Notes: generated by a model from the letters alone, not told the origin. DNA of 64,000 bases from Druceiella hillmani (GCA_039881145.1 JAYKKI010000087.1:7512001-7576000); one strand, 5' to 3'; shown: positions 36,556 through 49,826, counted from the first letter of the stretch. A program made the numbers and translations.

Positions 36556-36850
36556 CTATTTTAGTGGACTCCCTTTATATAACATTTAAAGCTATTTTTT
36601 TAAAACAAATATTATCATTAATTAAACATACGTCTACGGAAGTCAAATTAGCTGAGCAGTATAATAAGCCATGTAGCCAAGTTTTATGATGACAAAATAT
36701 TTAGAAACCCAAATATGGTTAGAATACATTGTTCCGTTATCGAGTTCAATGTCTAACTTTCGGTTCTATCTCACTGAATTAGTCAAATGCTAGCACAAAA
36801 GGGTGATAATAGAAGGAAATCCATTTCGATTAATTAAATATTAATTTTCA

Positions 36851-38006
36851 GTCATTGCATACATAATTCCTAGAAATTACTTTCAAAGGAAACAGTCAGT
36901 TAGAAATTGAGACATTTTGGAGGCCACGATTACCGCACAAACTTCTCTTGGCCTGAGGTTTAACTCAATTAACAATTTCTTCAGATCTAACTTTACCAAA
37001 GGCAATAACTTTAGTAAAGCCATGTTTTGAAGGGCAAGGTTATTATCGAGGCCTATTAATACGATCGTTTCAAAGCGAGGTCGTAATGAAATGTAGTTTC
37101 TGTCGCAAGTTCAAACTTTTAGTTGAGCTTAAAAACTTTTTCAATTTCCTTTGTAACTTGATTTCTATTAGATATGCTTCAGGAAGATGTGAACGTAATT
37201 TTTTTTGTTAGTCGATCCCATTTTTCTTGAATCAAAGTATATCTGTTTATAGTTAAATAAAAAAAATTTAATTCTACCGAGTTGTGATGCAACTTTTCAC
37301 TCTTAACCGAAATCTTATTATTTAAAGATTTTTACATAGTTCATGTTGCTCTAAAAGCGTGTTTTTTATTGCATAAAACCCCATAATTTTATTTGTTTTA
37401 AGAAAAGGAAACCTAGAAATGGAATCTCGATCAGATAAATACTGAAATAAAGATTCGATGTTAAAATCAAAACCATCCATCGATCGATGTACTTCAAAAT
37501 TACACTGTTAAAACATTAAAATAAAAAAGTGACCAAGTGAGTATCGGAATAGGCGTAAAGCAGGGTTCCATAGTGAAATTAATTTGCGCATTTATACAAT
37601 CAAATTTAAGTGTATATTTTTAGACTACATCAACGGGGTTTGTGGATGAAAAATAAAAGTATAATAAAATGATAAATAAAAGGATAATAAAAGTATAATA
37701 AAATGATAATAAAATAAAATTATAATAAAATTATAAATAAAAGTATATAGGAGGTAGTGATGAAATAACATTAATTTAAAGACACCTATCCAATTATGCA
37801 CTATTAAAACAATAGGCAATTTACTTTATTTTGATTTAAGTGGTAGGTATATAAAAATGTTTCTTTGGGTATTTTGTCCAATGTCAATAGAAAATTATAC
37901 CTGATTTAATTACTTTAAAATTTTTCTTTTTGTAACTATAAAATTGTAGAAACAATGAGATTAACAGATGGGCGTTCAGAGGAACGGTTCAATCTGTCTG
38001 TGCGCA
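36851..38006 (+). repeat. 1.1-kb dispersed direct repeat D2 (partner D1 7,851-8,970)
   Basis: Matches D1 from gtcattgcatacat to acggttcaa. It differs by a roughly 75-bp expansion of (ata)ataaaa(t/g)-type simple sequence near 37,660-37,740 and by lacking about 100 bp of D1. No frame is conserved between the copies. The 64-codon minus frame at 37,625-37,819 spans the simple-sequence expansion. Confidence 0.85.
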
Positions 38007-38460
38007 CAGAAGGAGAGATATGATGAAATTATAAGAGTTCTTTATTTCACTAAGCACCCAAAATAACACACAATCCAAAACAACTTCAATTTCAATCCAC
38101 GACCAAATCGAGACCGAATCAGATTCACTATAAAGTAATGGAATCAAATGAAATTGTAATATAATCAAACCAATTCGTAACTATTAAAATAAAAAGGAAT
38201 TTAAAATAAAACAAGTTTTAATACTATATAAAATAGGTAAAAACGAATTAGAAATCATTGTAATCTAACTCAAAAGAAATAACCAAAACCAACAATACTT
38301 AATATCTGTAGTGAACCCCAAACAAAAATTCAATTCAATAAAACCATAATGAAAAAAGCATATGAATCGTGAGCAACGGAATTTCATCTCAAATAGTATG
38401 CAAATTGATCTAAATTCCAATCATCTGACCCTAGCCCAAATTGTAACTAACACGGAAAAA
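38007..38460. other. Strand-skewed A+C-rich block
   Basis: The plus strand is dominated by A and C (for example caatccaaaacaacttcaat), with few Ts and Gs over roughly 430 bp, unlike both flanks. It begins where similarity between D1 and D2 ends. No frame or repeat partner was found. The skew suggests an expanded low-complexity unit or part of an unrecognised element. Confidence 0.55.
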
Positions 38461-40794
38461 ATTAAATACCATAACACTTAAAAAAGTTAGTTTTAGATAA
38501 TCATATTAATAATATTTATTTACCTAGGTAATAACCGTTTTGCGTTTATTTTATTTCAGTAAAAAAAATTAAGTAAAGTTGTTTCGAAATACAGCGATAC
38601 AGTTTTTAAACTTTTTTTAGCGTCATTCTTTTTTTATTACACAATTTTATAATACCTACGTTACCATTTTGTTTCCTTCATTATTTCAGACTTTAATATT
38701 TCTCTGTTAATAAATAATTGAGTAATCTATTCTCGTTTTATGGTGATAGTAGCTATAAACTGGTCATAATTAAACTTAAGTAAATCTCAACCGAGCAAAC
38801 ACAAAATATATCAATTGTGGAACTTTCCGAAATGGGACCCAAGTGATATTGGAACTCAGCTTGTTGTAACCATGTACATATATATTCAAATTAGTGTTTT
38901 ATTTAAAAAAAAAATTAATTTCTTCTATCCGCAATAAGTTTAACTTTTATATCTAAATAATATTCAGATCCTTCGCTAAACAAACAGGAGTAAAATATAA
39001 GTCCGGATCAAACATTTATGCAAATTTTCAAACAGGCGAGTCTTCTCCTGCAACGTAAAAAATATAATTTAAATAATGGAAGATAAATTTGCTTGTGATT
39101 TATGTCAACATTTTACATTTTCTTCTTTTTAAAGAAAATTCAAGTACAGCTGAGCGCTTTTTACTAACACAGAAGAAAAAGTAATATTTAACAATTATAT
39201 TTTATCAGTTAGGTCAATGCATGTTTGCATATAAATTCTTGAGGGTCAGACATATATTTATCTTTACAACCAGCTTAACGGCAGAAAGCTATCTCTTAAT
39301 GGAAAATATCATTGCACACGCGAGCCAAGTCACTTTTCCGTTAACAGTATGTAATAAATTTTCTCACAAGATAAGCTTTTCGGCCCGCTGAACAACGGTT
39401 TGCGGCAATTTTCGGTTAAATTAAACCACCGTTGTCCGTTTATTTTATGTTCAGTACCTTTTTATTTTATAAATAAAACAGGCTAAATTTTAAAATTTAA
39501 TAAATAAATGGTTTAGGAAATTGTTTTTTGCTTGATGATAATCGTTGGTAAATATTTTTCAATTTCATAACGTATAGATATCTGAAGTTACATTAAATAT
39601 GTATTGACAATAAGACATGTTATACACCATGCTATCTAGCACTTGTCCTGGTACTCGGTTTTCGTTTGCATTAAACGAAGTCACTACGAGAGTACGATAT
39701 AGCAAAATATATACTGATTAGAATAAAGATGTCTTTTTCTCAGGAAATATAGTTATCAGGAAATATAGTTATGGAAAACAGTTTTAAGAAATATTTTGCA
39801 TTTAAATCCTCCAAAAATTCACCTTTGAATAAATACCTTGAACCCCCAAGAATTTTTTTCTGTAAACTCCTTCAGAACTAATACATAATATTAGTGTCTT
39901 GTGTATATAGGTTCGGGTATTCAGTTTAAGACGTTTTTTCAAGTTTCCGTAGCCCAATTACAGATCCTTATATTTTGACTATATTCATCTGTTCACTACA
40001 GCCGCCTTACTCGCCGGGCATTAGTGCTATAATACTTAAACTTGGCATGGATACACATTTTTATAACGCCTACGAAGTTGTGAAATAAATGTTTTAAAAC
40101 AAATTTTAATGTACACAAACTACTTGTAAAATAGGGATGAATTCAATAAGATCAGCTTGTCAGATATTGAATATCCAAAAATTATTAAAATAGCAGCGTA
40201 TACAACGAAATGAAAGGAAAATTCGAAGAAAATAAAATTTCTCAGCTAAATAGACTGTACTAGTTTATGAGTAATAGCCGCCAACTTATAATATATAGTT
40301 GAGTCCGTGAAAAGTTCACAGTAATTCTATTCAAAAGAATCATACCAACTCTAAAAATAAATCCATATTTTAAAATGTATCTATATATTGAAAAACTAAA
40401 AGGAAAAGTGCATAATACATTATGCTGTTTGATTACATACGCCTGAAATATAGAAAAAAATAAAGAGTATTTTAATGAGTAGGTACAGTTTTTAGTACTT
40501 TAGATTATGGACTTTGACTCGACCTCACCTCAGCAGCATAGTGATCAAATTTAGAGTTGAAGTTCGTATCTTAGTATGCTATTGACCATACTTGAAATAA
40601 ATTATTGTTATCATTTTTATTGAGATTTTTTCGATGACATATGCGTCTATTCTTAATTATATTACGGGTTATTAAATAATTATTCCGGGATGTCAATATG
40701 ACTGGAATGTCAATATGACTTATTTTACTTCGGACAATGTACGGAACTTTCTGTGCCCCAACCAGACCCGCACTCTTCCAGTTTTCTTTTTTCT
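38461..40794. other. AT-rich stretch, no gene recognised
   Basis: Nothing recognisable apart from 17-bp tandem doublets: tcaggaaatatagttat at about 39,740-39,774 and a(a/t)gtcaatatgact at about 40,690-40,720. Confidence 0.5.
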
Positions 40795-40955
40795 CTCTGA
40801 AAATGAAATTTTAAGGCAAACGTAAAATATTATAGATATTTTAAAAGCTCTTTATAACGATCTATTTCTTGTATGTTTTTGTCAACAGGTGGACATTTGC
40901 CAACTTTTTACATATTGGATCATTATTAAAATATATACCAATTCCAGACTAATTG
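40795..40955 (-). repeat. Dispersed repeat, inverted copy of 5-165
   Basis: The reverse complement aligns with the first 165 bases of the window: ctggaattggtat, aatgatccaatatg, gcaaatgtccacct, cgttataaagagctttt, then ctttttcagag-like sequence. Divergence is moderate. Confidence 0.75.
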
Positions 40956-42680
40956 TTTCTACCTGTTAGAATTTGATCTAAATATTTTTTGTGCTAAAGT
41001 CCCACTCTAAATATATATGTATGTACATTAAAAGCAAGTTGATAATAAATCAAATTAAATTGGTGCCTTCTAACAGAAGAGTACTGAATGATTATATTAA
41101 ATATTAAAATTTACCAACAGTATCGAATGATGAACTCAAATAATAACGATTGTTTTGCATACGAAAAAAGACAAATAACGAAGAACAGATAAAATTAATT
41201 ATTTTTTTTAATAATAAATTTATTAAGTTTTGAGATACATAGATCAACACAGTTAGGTTACAAATCGAATTAAGTTACTTTATTTCCATGAGAACGTGTG
41301 TACAATTAAGTCCTTTCCTATAATAAATATGTGTTAAACTACTTTAAAGGGATTTTAAAAGTTTTAACAAAATTTAATGAATTTATTTTATAAAATTACG
41401 GTTTAAGTCGAAAATCGTGGTATTTATTAAAAAAAATATTTACCGCCTTGACAAGATTAAAGAGGATTTTTGAGAATAAATATATTTTATTACAAGAAAA
41501 CCACTTATGAAAACATTCTGATGCTAAAAGGAATTGTCTCTCGAATCAAATGAGTTTGGATTTTTCTCAAAGCCGCAATACAAAGTTATGCTATCTCACG
41601 AAGCCCGTTACATAAAACATCCGTTTGGTTTTCATTGTGGGCCTTTATTCTCTTCAAATATTCGTTATCTTTATTTTATTTATCCCTAAATGACTGTAGC
41701 TGAATATATAACTAAGCTAATTACCAATAATATTTTGAGTATGCAGATTTAGTACTAAATGTAAAAATATTCAATTTTCTTTTCCATCTGAAATGTGTGA
41801 GAAGATTTAGAATTACAAGAGAAAAAACTTTCAAAATTGGAACTTTGTTATTCTACCAAAGACTTTTCCATTATTACTGAGAATAATTTTTTATTAGTAT
41901 TTCCCATTCCCTATCCACTTTTGGCAAAAAATTTAAATCTAACTTGGTTGAAAATTTATATATCAAAATGTCATATTACGAAACTGTCGCAAATGTAAAA
42001 ACACCTGTACGTAAAATATGTCTTTTTTATTATTACCGACATAATTTTAGTATTAAAAGGTATGCCGCGGTATACTAATGTTAATTACATTTAAAAGTAA
42101 GTTAGTCAAATAATTGATACATGAACACGATAAAAATTATACATAAATATAAAATTTATACCTGCTAGTCATCGACGAAAAAAACCTCTCCAAACTTTGA
42201 AATTTCGTCCTCTAAATGGTGATTCGTTTAAGAAAAAGAAAGCAAAACCTTGTAGCATTTCGTTCTAATAAAATGTCAAAGTTACACCATGAATCTTGAA
42301 CGCGATTTGAATTATTTCAATCCGCTTTCAAGCTATTAATGACTTTAACGAAGTTCTTGAAATAAAATGATAGATATATTGGAACCTTACAAATGCCAGT
42401 GCGTAGTATTACGGATTCCACAATAATACAATGAATAAAGTGACACTTTTTGAACAAACCTTGGAAACGAGGAAATAAAAATAATTCCTATTAATCTCCT
42501 CACTAGTGAGCCTTCGATAACGTTAATTAATTTAAACGATACTCATGATCAAGATCACTTCTTAAGTCAAACTTACTCTGTTACCTAGACCCGGTTTATG
42601 ATTTTGTTCTCGTTTTACTTAGCTTAATAAGTCATGTGATAATCAGGATGTTCTGGTGATAGAGAAGGAGGGTCGTCGCG
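40956..42680. other. AT-rich stretch, nothing recognised
   Basis: Read on both strands. No gene, element or long repeat was recognised. Confidence 0.5.
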
Positions 42681-42681
42681 A

Positions 42682-42743
42682 GACTTCTCAATGTCTAACT
42701 GTCTTGAGCGAGCTGACTTCTCAATGTCTAACTGTCTTGAGCG
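42682..42743. repeat. 33-bp tandem duplication
   Basis: The 29-base string from gacttctcaatgtctaa to gtcttgagcg occurs at 42,682-42,710 and, identically, at 42,715-42,743. The perfect identity points to a recent event. It lies in a slightly GC-richer spot. Confidence 0.95.
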
Positions 42744-43427
42744 TATCCGTTTTGTCTTTTTGAGACTTTTGGTTTAGAAAGCGTTATTTTTAAGTTTCTT
42801 GCAAAACTATAAATTTTCCCATTATTTCGAAAGACCAATGTTTAATTAATTTTGAGTAAAAATCTTTTTGTTATTTATCTGAAATAAAGTTTTATTCCTT
42901 TTGCACCAAGTAATTCTTAAAAATGTTATAGAAGCTATTCGCATGTCTTTTTTAGGTATAAATTAGTAGATGTTTAGAGATAATTCATAACATTTTACTT
43001 TTTATACTTGTGCCATTAGCTCTTCAAAGGTAATTATTTATATAGTAATTATTTGATAGTTTTTTTTATTTACTTGACTCGTTACTGACATAGCAAGTCT
43101 ACTCCTTGAGACAATTTATCAATATGTAACACATGTATTTGGAATTCATGTGAACGTCATATAATCATATGGATGACTTTATCTACAGTCGTTTAGGCTT
43201 TAGAAAGGTGAAGAAAGTTTGAGATAAGAAAAACTATTTTATGACTAGATTAAAATAATTTAGTAGTAATAAATTCCAATTCAGTTATTTTATGAAGCAT
43301 TATACTTCATCTTCATTCTTATTAGTTTTCTTGTCATTTGTAAAATGAATTTCGAAAGAATTTCTTAGTTTACTTTTCATTGAAATGTTCGCTCAAGTTT
43401 TTAATTTATTTGTTTAATTGCAGGTGG

Positions 43428-43468
43428 ATTTATTTAAAAGACGTTATGTACACGTCTTTTAAATAAAT
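43428..43468. repeat. Perfect 17-bp stem hairpin
   Basis: The arm atttatttaaaagacgt (43,428-43,444) pairs exactly with 43,452-43,468 around a 7-base loop. No flanking element was identified. Confidence 0.85.
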
Positions 43469-44799
43469 TCAATTATAAATATTATGTTAATATTTTAAAG
43501 ACTCAATAATATCTAGTTTTTATTTTATCACATAATTTACATTTTAAATATTAATTGTGTTTTCGTCAGTTAATTCGAAGAGTAGAAAAATCTTATTTGA
43601 GTTTTAGAAAAAAAAGGCTACAATATATTATTTAGAATGGATACCAAAGCATTATGTATTTCCATGAAAACAATTGTTCCCGAAAGTATTTTATTATGTC
43701 AATCTCCAGCAGGTTTACCACTTTCTTGAACAACCTCTAAATAATCTTATATAATTTTTGTATTATTAATTGGGAGAACAATAAATCAATGTCAAAATTC
43801 ATTAAAATAAAGTTATTAGTTAACTTCGAAATTATCCTAAGCACCAGGACGAAAGGTTAATTTTATAGAATTTGAAATACCTCTATTTTAAAGAAAAATA
43901 ATTATAAGACACTGGTGAAAAAAATTAGTTCCCTTGAATTTATTTTATTCAAAATTCACCTTGGAATAGGCCCTTTGATTTTAAATAAAAATTTTGAACG
44001 TAAGTTCACTATATTCAGAAATCTTCAGAGACAAAAAATACGTTTGATAAAATTGTTTCCCTATCCACAAAATTTAGTGTAAAGATAAAGAAATAGAAAA
44101 ACTTGGAGAAACAATCTACTTTCTTCCTGATTCCAAAATCGGCTTGGTTTTTGTACTGGTTATTACTTTGAAAATTTATTTGATGTTAATTGAAAGAGGG
44201 TACATCAATATTACCTTCCTCTATTGAATTATGTTGGGACAGGGTTTTATTTTTAAAAAGAAATTACATAACAATAAAGACTTACTGTTAAAAAATATTT
44301 ATTCAAAAACCATCTATAAATTATTAGGTACATATCAAAAATAATATCTATTTTCTAAGTGCTGTTTATTTTCAATATAACTCTATGATAGCTTATATAA
44401 TAAATAAAGTGGTTACAGTTTACAATATGCCATTCCAAGTAATATTAACAAGCAATTTTACTGGGGTTTGCATAGCTTGATTCAGTCCTAACAAATCATT
44501 TTGATACGTTGTTGCTATCCGTTTTTCAAGGTTCAAACTGCTTCAAATTTCTTTTTTAATGAACTTTGTCAAAAAAAAACAAATAAGAGAGCAAAAATTT
44601 ACTAAATTGTAAAGATTTTTGTTTTTCAATTTATGTTGGCACATAGTAACGTATCCATAATCGCCTGTCCGATTGAACGTATTAATATTATCATAATTAC
44701 TTGACGTTAAACGTAGGAACAATTAATTTAAGTAAACTTGAAAAATATATTTAGTGAAGGTTAGCTTTTACCTCATACAATAAGTTGCGAGGCATTAAC
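43469..44799. other. AT-rich stretch, nothing recognised
   Basis: No gene or repeat was recognised between the hairpin and the H6 insertion. Confidence 0.5.
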
Positions 44800-44812
44800 G
44801 AAGCAGGCTTAC

Positions 44813-44930
44813 GATTAAATGAAACTACGTGATGTAGTATTATTTCCACTTTCTTTAAGTTCTTTACCACGACCTAGGTTTCGTTGTATTACATCTTCAG
44901 GTGGGATATTAGCAAAGATTTGGGTTATTA
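44813..44930 (-). mobile_element. Ribozyme element H6 with 13-bp target duplication
   Basis: The 13-base string gaagcaggcttac occurs at 44,800-44,812 and again at 44,931-44,943, exactly flanking a 118-bp single copy of the family. On the minus strand it runs TAATAACCCAAATCTTTGC..., the ribozyme, TACTACATCACGTAGT, and ends TTTCATTTAATC without the tail. It is the clearest proof that the short unit moves by itself. No transposase-type inverted repeats are present. Confidence 0.88.
44867..44905 (-). ncRNA. Candidate hammerhead ribozyme (H6), helix II damaged
   Basis: Helix I, core CTGAAGA, GAAA, ACC/GGT helix III and the GUC triplet are intact. Three bases are missing from the 5' side of helix II, so that stem cannot form as in H1. 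Probably inactive now. Confidence 0.45.
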
Positions 44931-44943
44931 GAAGCAGGCTTAC

Positions 44944-45725
44944 TTGCCCTTATGGCCGCGTACACAACTTCGACCGCGAAGGAGCTTAAAAGCTTTATAA
45001 ACGCATTTCGAGTGTGCTTTCATCACCTGAGATTCTAATTGTTGTTTCTCTTTAATGGCTGAGACGTGGTTTTTGTGATAGGAAATATATTATATGCTGT
45101 CACATTTTAGGCGCACTCTTATTAGGTTTGTCTCAACTCAAGGTAAAATTGACTCTGTCTACAAATAATGTTCACGTAACAATTGCATGTCACAATAAGG
45201 TATTTAAACTTTTTAAATATATTTCCACTTAAAATTAATCATATTTTTTAATATTGTAAAAATACTTTTCGTGTCTTTTTTTCGATATGGTTAAAATTGA
45301 TTTTTTAAAATGCAATGAGTAGGTTTCTGTCGATGATGATATTTGTATTTCAAGGCAAACACGGAATAGCTTTGGGATAATTATGTCAGGGTTCAAGAAA
45401 GCAACTCTCTGCGCGTATTAATTTTGCACTTCATTGAAGTTTCAAGGACATATCTTGAGTGAACCTATGAGCTTCAATTTTATCGCCTTTAAATTATTCA
45501 TTGTACAAAAATTTATTTCAGGATGTTGAAAATTATATGTTGATTAACGTGGAAAATTTTCTTTAATAATTTAATAAAATTGTATGTCACTTTTATTTCA
45601 TGCATTTGAACTGCTTAATATAATACAAATCATAGAACGTAAGAAATAAATTATTTCGTAACTCAATGTATTTTACGATAAATAAAGTCATCTTTTTATT
45701 ATATGATATAGTGTTATATTTTTTG

Positions 45726-45757
<32 letters not shown>

Positions 45758-46994
45758 GTAATAATAGTAATGTAGTATAAATGAAGTAGTAATTATAAGT
45801 AATTATGTTTTCAAATATTTCGAAGCATAATAAACGAATTTTTAATAACAAGTCTTGAACTGGCAAGAAAATCACCATGTAATTAGAATTAACACTCCTT
45901 AAATATAAATTTAACATAAATTATATTTTAAATTGGTAAAACTGCTAAATGTTTCAGCTTATTTTTTATGTGAAACCATAAATTTCAACAACACTGATGG
46001 AAATGCATACTGGTCAAGTTGTTAGTTTGTCATCAAGTTAGGTTAAAGTTACTTTAGTAGAAAAATTATTTTGAAGGAATGGGTCTTATGAAGACATCCG
46101 TATATATTTTAATTCAAATAAAAATAGGTATTGCAGTAATATATAAAATTAGACACTTTTTATGATGAAGACCGTTACATTTGATTAAAATTTTACTGGA
46201 AATGTTAGAGAAATTGCAATTACATATATTACCCAAATGTTTATTACTTCAAATTTACGACTTCAAATATGTCCTGAAATAATTAATAATGGTTGTAAAT
46301 TATTTAGATGGATTAGGTAATTCGATTAGCTCGTGATTATAGAAATCGAAAGTATATGTTATCACTCGTAGTAACTATATCATTGTGGTTGGAATTAGTG
46401 TAGTAAATTTTATAATATTCTGATGGATTGACAGAAACGTAACGGTTTGATATAGGTGGAAATCTCAGCTATTTTTTCGGAAGATTTCCCTCGTAACGTT
46501 TATTACCTGCTCTTTTTACAGGATGGATTTATAATTAACAGAGCTACAGCATTTTTATTATATTTGCTACAGTTAATACATAGTACATTCGACTTACATT
46601 TGGTCTTTAATGAGGATACAAACACCATATGACTTAATATATTCGTCATCGTCTGTGGATGAGGAAATAAATCAATAAATAATAAAAATCAATATATAAT
46701 AAAAACTCAATCGACTTACGGCTTAATATTTTATGAATCACGTTTTAAAGTGATGTGAAAATTAAATTTAGATTAGCCGTTACTATTTAACTTATCAGTT
46801 TTTATTACTTTTGAGTATGTGTAAACACGTACTTTATTTTTAAAGTTTCGTTCCTGAAAAAGTAAAAAAATCGGAACCTTTATATGATCACTGTATTGTT
46901 TGTTCGTTTGTCTGTCTGCCAAAACCCATTTCTCAGAAATACTTGAGATATAAAATTGAAATTAAAGTCACGCTACAAAAAATGGACCGTAAAA
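44944..46994. other. AT-rich stretch with a GC-richer spot and a (TA)n tract
   Basis: Just after H6, about 44,944-45,060 is GC-richer (tggccgcgtacacaacttcg) but has no recognised protein. A short (TA)n tract lies at 45,730-45,758. The remainder is AT-rich with no gene seen. Confidence 0.5.
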
Positions 46995-47060
46995 GGTATT
47001 TTTTACAATTAAATGAAACTACGTGATGTAGTAATATTTCTACTTTCTTTAAGTTCTTTA

Positions 47061-47102
47061 CCACGAACTACGTTTTGTCGTATTGCGACATCTTCAGGTG
47101 GG
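47061..47102 (-). ncRNA. Candidate hammerhead ribozyme (H7) with compensatory helix II change
   Basis: Helix II reads GTCG/CGAC, where other copies have GTTG/CAAC, so a U-A pair is replaced by C-G on both sides. Helix I is intact. The GAAA core is mutated to AAAA and helix III is weakened, so this copy is probably dead although its helix II pairing is preserved. Confidence 0.45.
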
Positions 47103-47120
47103 CAACAATCTTTGCTAATA

Positions 47121-47163
47121 GCCCACCTGAAAATATTGTAATGCAACAAAACCTAGGTCGTGG
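47121..47163 (+). ncRNA. Decayed hammerhead ribozyme (H8)
   Basis: Helix I (CCCAC/GTGG), ACC/GGT helix III and GUC are intact, but the core reads CTGAAAA, GAAA is AAAA and helix II has a mismatch. G-to-A changes dominate. Inactive by inspection. Confidence 0.4.
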
Positions 47164-47270
47164 TGAAGAACTTAAAGAAAATAGAAATAATACTACATCA
47201 AGTAGTTTCATTTAATTGTGAATAAGGAATTTCTACAAAATTAACGCTAAATATATTCAAGGTATTTTTT

Positions 47271-47927
47271 GTTATTTATACCGCCATCAAAACCTGTGGA
47301 GGCCGTCCGGTCGACCTACAATCTTGAAAGTCGACATAATGGGAAGTCTTAAAGTACAAGTGAAAAGAAAATTCGAAAGTCAATTATTTCTAACCCTATG
47401 CGAAATTACAAAGGCTTTATGATATATGCTTATGTGAAATACACGGTAAGCCATATAATTGCATTAAAAATATGGAACTTATAAACAGTATAATAGAAAT
47501 ATTATTTAACATTGATGTTTAAAGTAGTATTGCGAATTGTATTCGTGCTAGGCAAGTGTTCCTTTTCAATAATATTGACATAAAACAATTTAATAAAAGG
47601 GAAAATAAATACTGGTACACGTCAATAAGAAATATTTACATTTCTATAGACCTGCAAGCTTAGCAAACATTGCCCTGTTCTCGTTTAATCGTTTCCCTGT
47701 GATTTCGTTAAAACTTTAATGCATATTTATTTAAGCAGTTTAAACACGCACTTTGAATGGATAAGCACGTAAAGGTTAAAACTTTCAATGAAAGCAAAAT
47801 TTGAAACTAGTGACGAAAAAAAATAGATTTTTTAATAAAATAATAAAAAAAACCAATGAAAATAATATTTTATTTTTAAAAATCATACTTTCCATAACTA
47901 ATTTAGTTTCGCGTATGAAGTGTCGAA

Positions 47928-47928
<1 letters not shown>
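47271..47928. other. AT-rich stretch, nothing recognised
   Basis: A short GC-richer spot (gtggaggccgtccggtcgac) lies near 47,299. Otherwise AT-rich, with no gene seen. Confidence 0.5.
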
Positions 47929-47979
<51 letters not shown>

Positions 47980-48013
47980 TTATATATGTAAATAATAATA
48001 TATACACACACAC

Positions 48014-48091
<78 letters not shown>

Positions 48092-48105
48092 GTGTGTGTA
48101 TACAC
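47929..48105. repeat. Compound (TA)n/(CA)n microsatellite
   Basis: About 175 bases of TA dinucleotides with a central ACACACACA run and a TGTGTGTG end. The open frames across it are artefacts. Confidence 0.97.
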
Positions 48106-48419
48106 AAACTTTTGGGCTTAAGTCTAATAGCAATCCTTGTCTATTATACAGCATTAAAAATTCTAAAGAAGGATATGATTACATTTTAGGAGAAAGAAAT
48201 AAGTTATTTTTAATATTATTGAAGCAAAAATAATGCACAATTATACAACTTTAAATACCATTTTTCAATGCCGTAAAGGACCTGGATTTATTGATCGATC
48301 AAAATTTTTGTCGGTACATCAGGTAAATGATACTCAGATCAATTTTTTGGTAGGATGAGCTCTGAAAAGTCTCGAAAGGTTCACTTCCTTCAAAGATGAC
48401 ATCACGTTATGTCAAACTA

Positions 48420-48492
48420 TTTAAACATCTTTACTTGATTTTTTGATGCTTGCCATTTTTTAAACATCTTTACTTAATTTTTAATGCTTGCC
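48420..48492. repeat. 38-bp tandem duplication
   Basis: The block ttaaacatctttacttgatt ... gatgcttgcc repeats once with a few changes. The surrounding DNA (48,106-49,828) is AT-rich with no gene. A 27-bp doublet (cataagtacagttaag...gtcacaa) lies at about 49,607-49,656. Confidence 0.85.
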
Positions 48493-49826
48493 TAATCATA
48501 CTAATCAATTATTTCCCAAATTAGAACAACTTCAAAATATATGTCATGGGAATATGTGCTGTTTATTTGGCCTTAGAGTATTATCATGTTTTTGGGTTCA
48601 TATCTTGTCTATGATAGATGACGATTCCTGGGTATAATACTAATATAAGTTCAATTCTTTATAAAATTTTAAAAAATCCACGCAGACTTTCTCATCTCGG
48701 AGACATTAAATAATTATCTGCCAATTGCCCAGGTTTACGTTTTGAATACTTGTGGATACTTCTCATTCCTAAACTTTGTTCGTCATTTTGTGAACATAAT
48801 TTTAACGTTTACACTACTATGTTGTGGAATTCGTTGGATACTAACGTCAGAAATTCACTGTCTATATATGCTTTTATAAATTTATTGAAATTTATTTAAC
48901 CACGCCATTTTTAGTATATTTACATCCTTCTTTAATGAATTCTTTCTTAAATTACTACTTTCTTTTATTAATATTTTACTTATCTTTTGAAATTATACTC
49001 ATATAATCCTTCCAATTCCACCTCTAAACTAACTATTTATATTGCTTGGTTATAGGAGGCTGGAAGAGATTTTTCTTCAAATAATGAGTCCATCGTATCT
49101 ACATTAAAAAACTAATAAATATAAGTTATTATACCACATTCAAAAGAAAGAAAGTCAAAATTTAAAAGTATTAAAATAAATTTATGATATCTATGAGAAT
49201 TAAGCAATTAATTGAAATTTTGAACCAATGTTTTTCTGAATCTCCCTTTGTAGCGTTTACTTGATAGCACGTGACCAATATACCGTAATTTTCAAATTTC
49301 CAAGTTTAAAGTTCATTTGCCGCACATGAACTGGTTTCCACTTTCAGAGGTCACCGTATGTTAAAAATTTTGAACTATATTTTCAATTTGACATTTTGAA
49401 TTCAAAATGAAATTGAAATGTAAACAGAGACTTTTCCGCTCATAAGTTTTCAAAAAAACATAACCATTACTTTAAACAAATACCTGCATTAAAAGTTTCA
49501 AGGCTTTACCCGTCAGATTAAAACCTCCCATTTGGGATAAGAATTGTAATACTGTCAAAGAAATAAATAGTATCGTGACTGTTTATATTAATTATACAAA
49601 TTATTCATAAGTACAGTTAAGAAGTCACAAATCATAAGTACAGTTAAGCGTCACAATAGAAAATTTAAAGGCCCAAAGATATCTAGAAGAAACGAATTTT
49701 AGCTTTGTTTACACGTTGGCGAAAAGTGTTAGATATTGACGGAACTTATATAATTTATAACTGATTTTATTCACCACATATAAAAAAAGTTTGGGCACGC
49801 AGATAACGTGTTTATAAGTTGTCAAC

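Larger units (their letters stand above)
47005..47260. mobile_element. Inverted pair of ribozyme elements H7/H8 with 10-bp target duplication
   Basis: The string ggtatttttt at 46,995-47,004 recurs at 47,261-47,270. Between them, H7 (minus, 47,005-47,103, no tail) and H8 (plus, 47,104-47,260, full tail to ATATTCAA) stand head to head. The shared target duplication shows they inserted as one unit, the same design as H4/H5. H8 gives the full-length sense unit, about 154 bases from ATCTTTGC to ATATTCAA. Confidence 0.88.
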
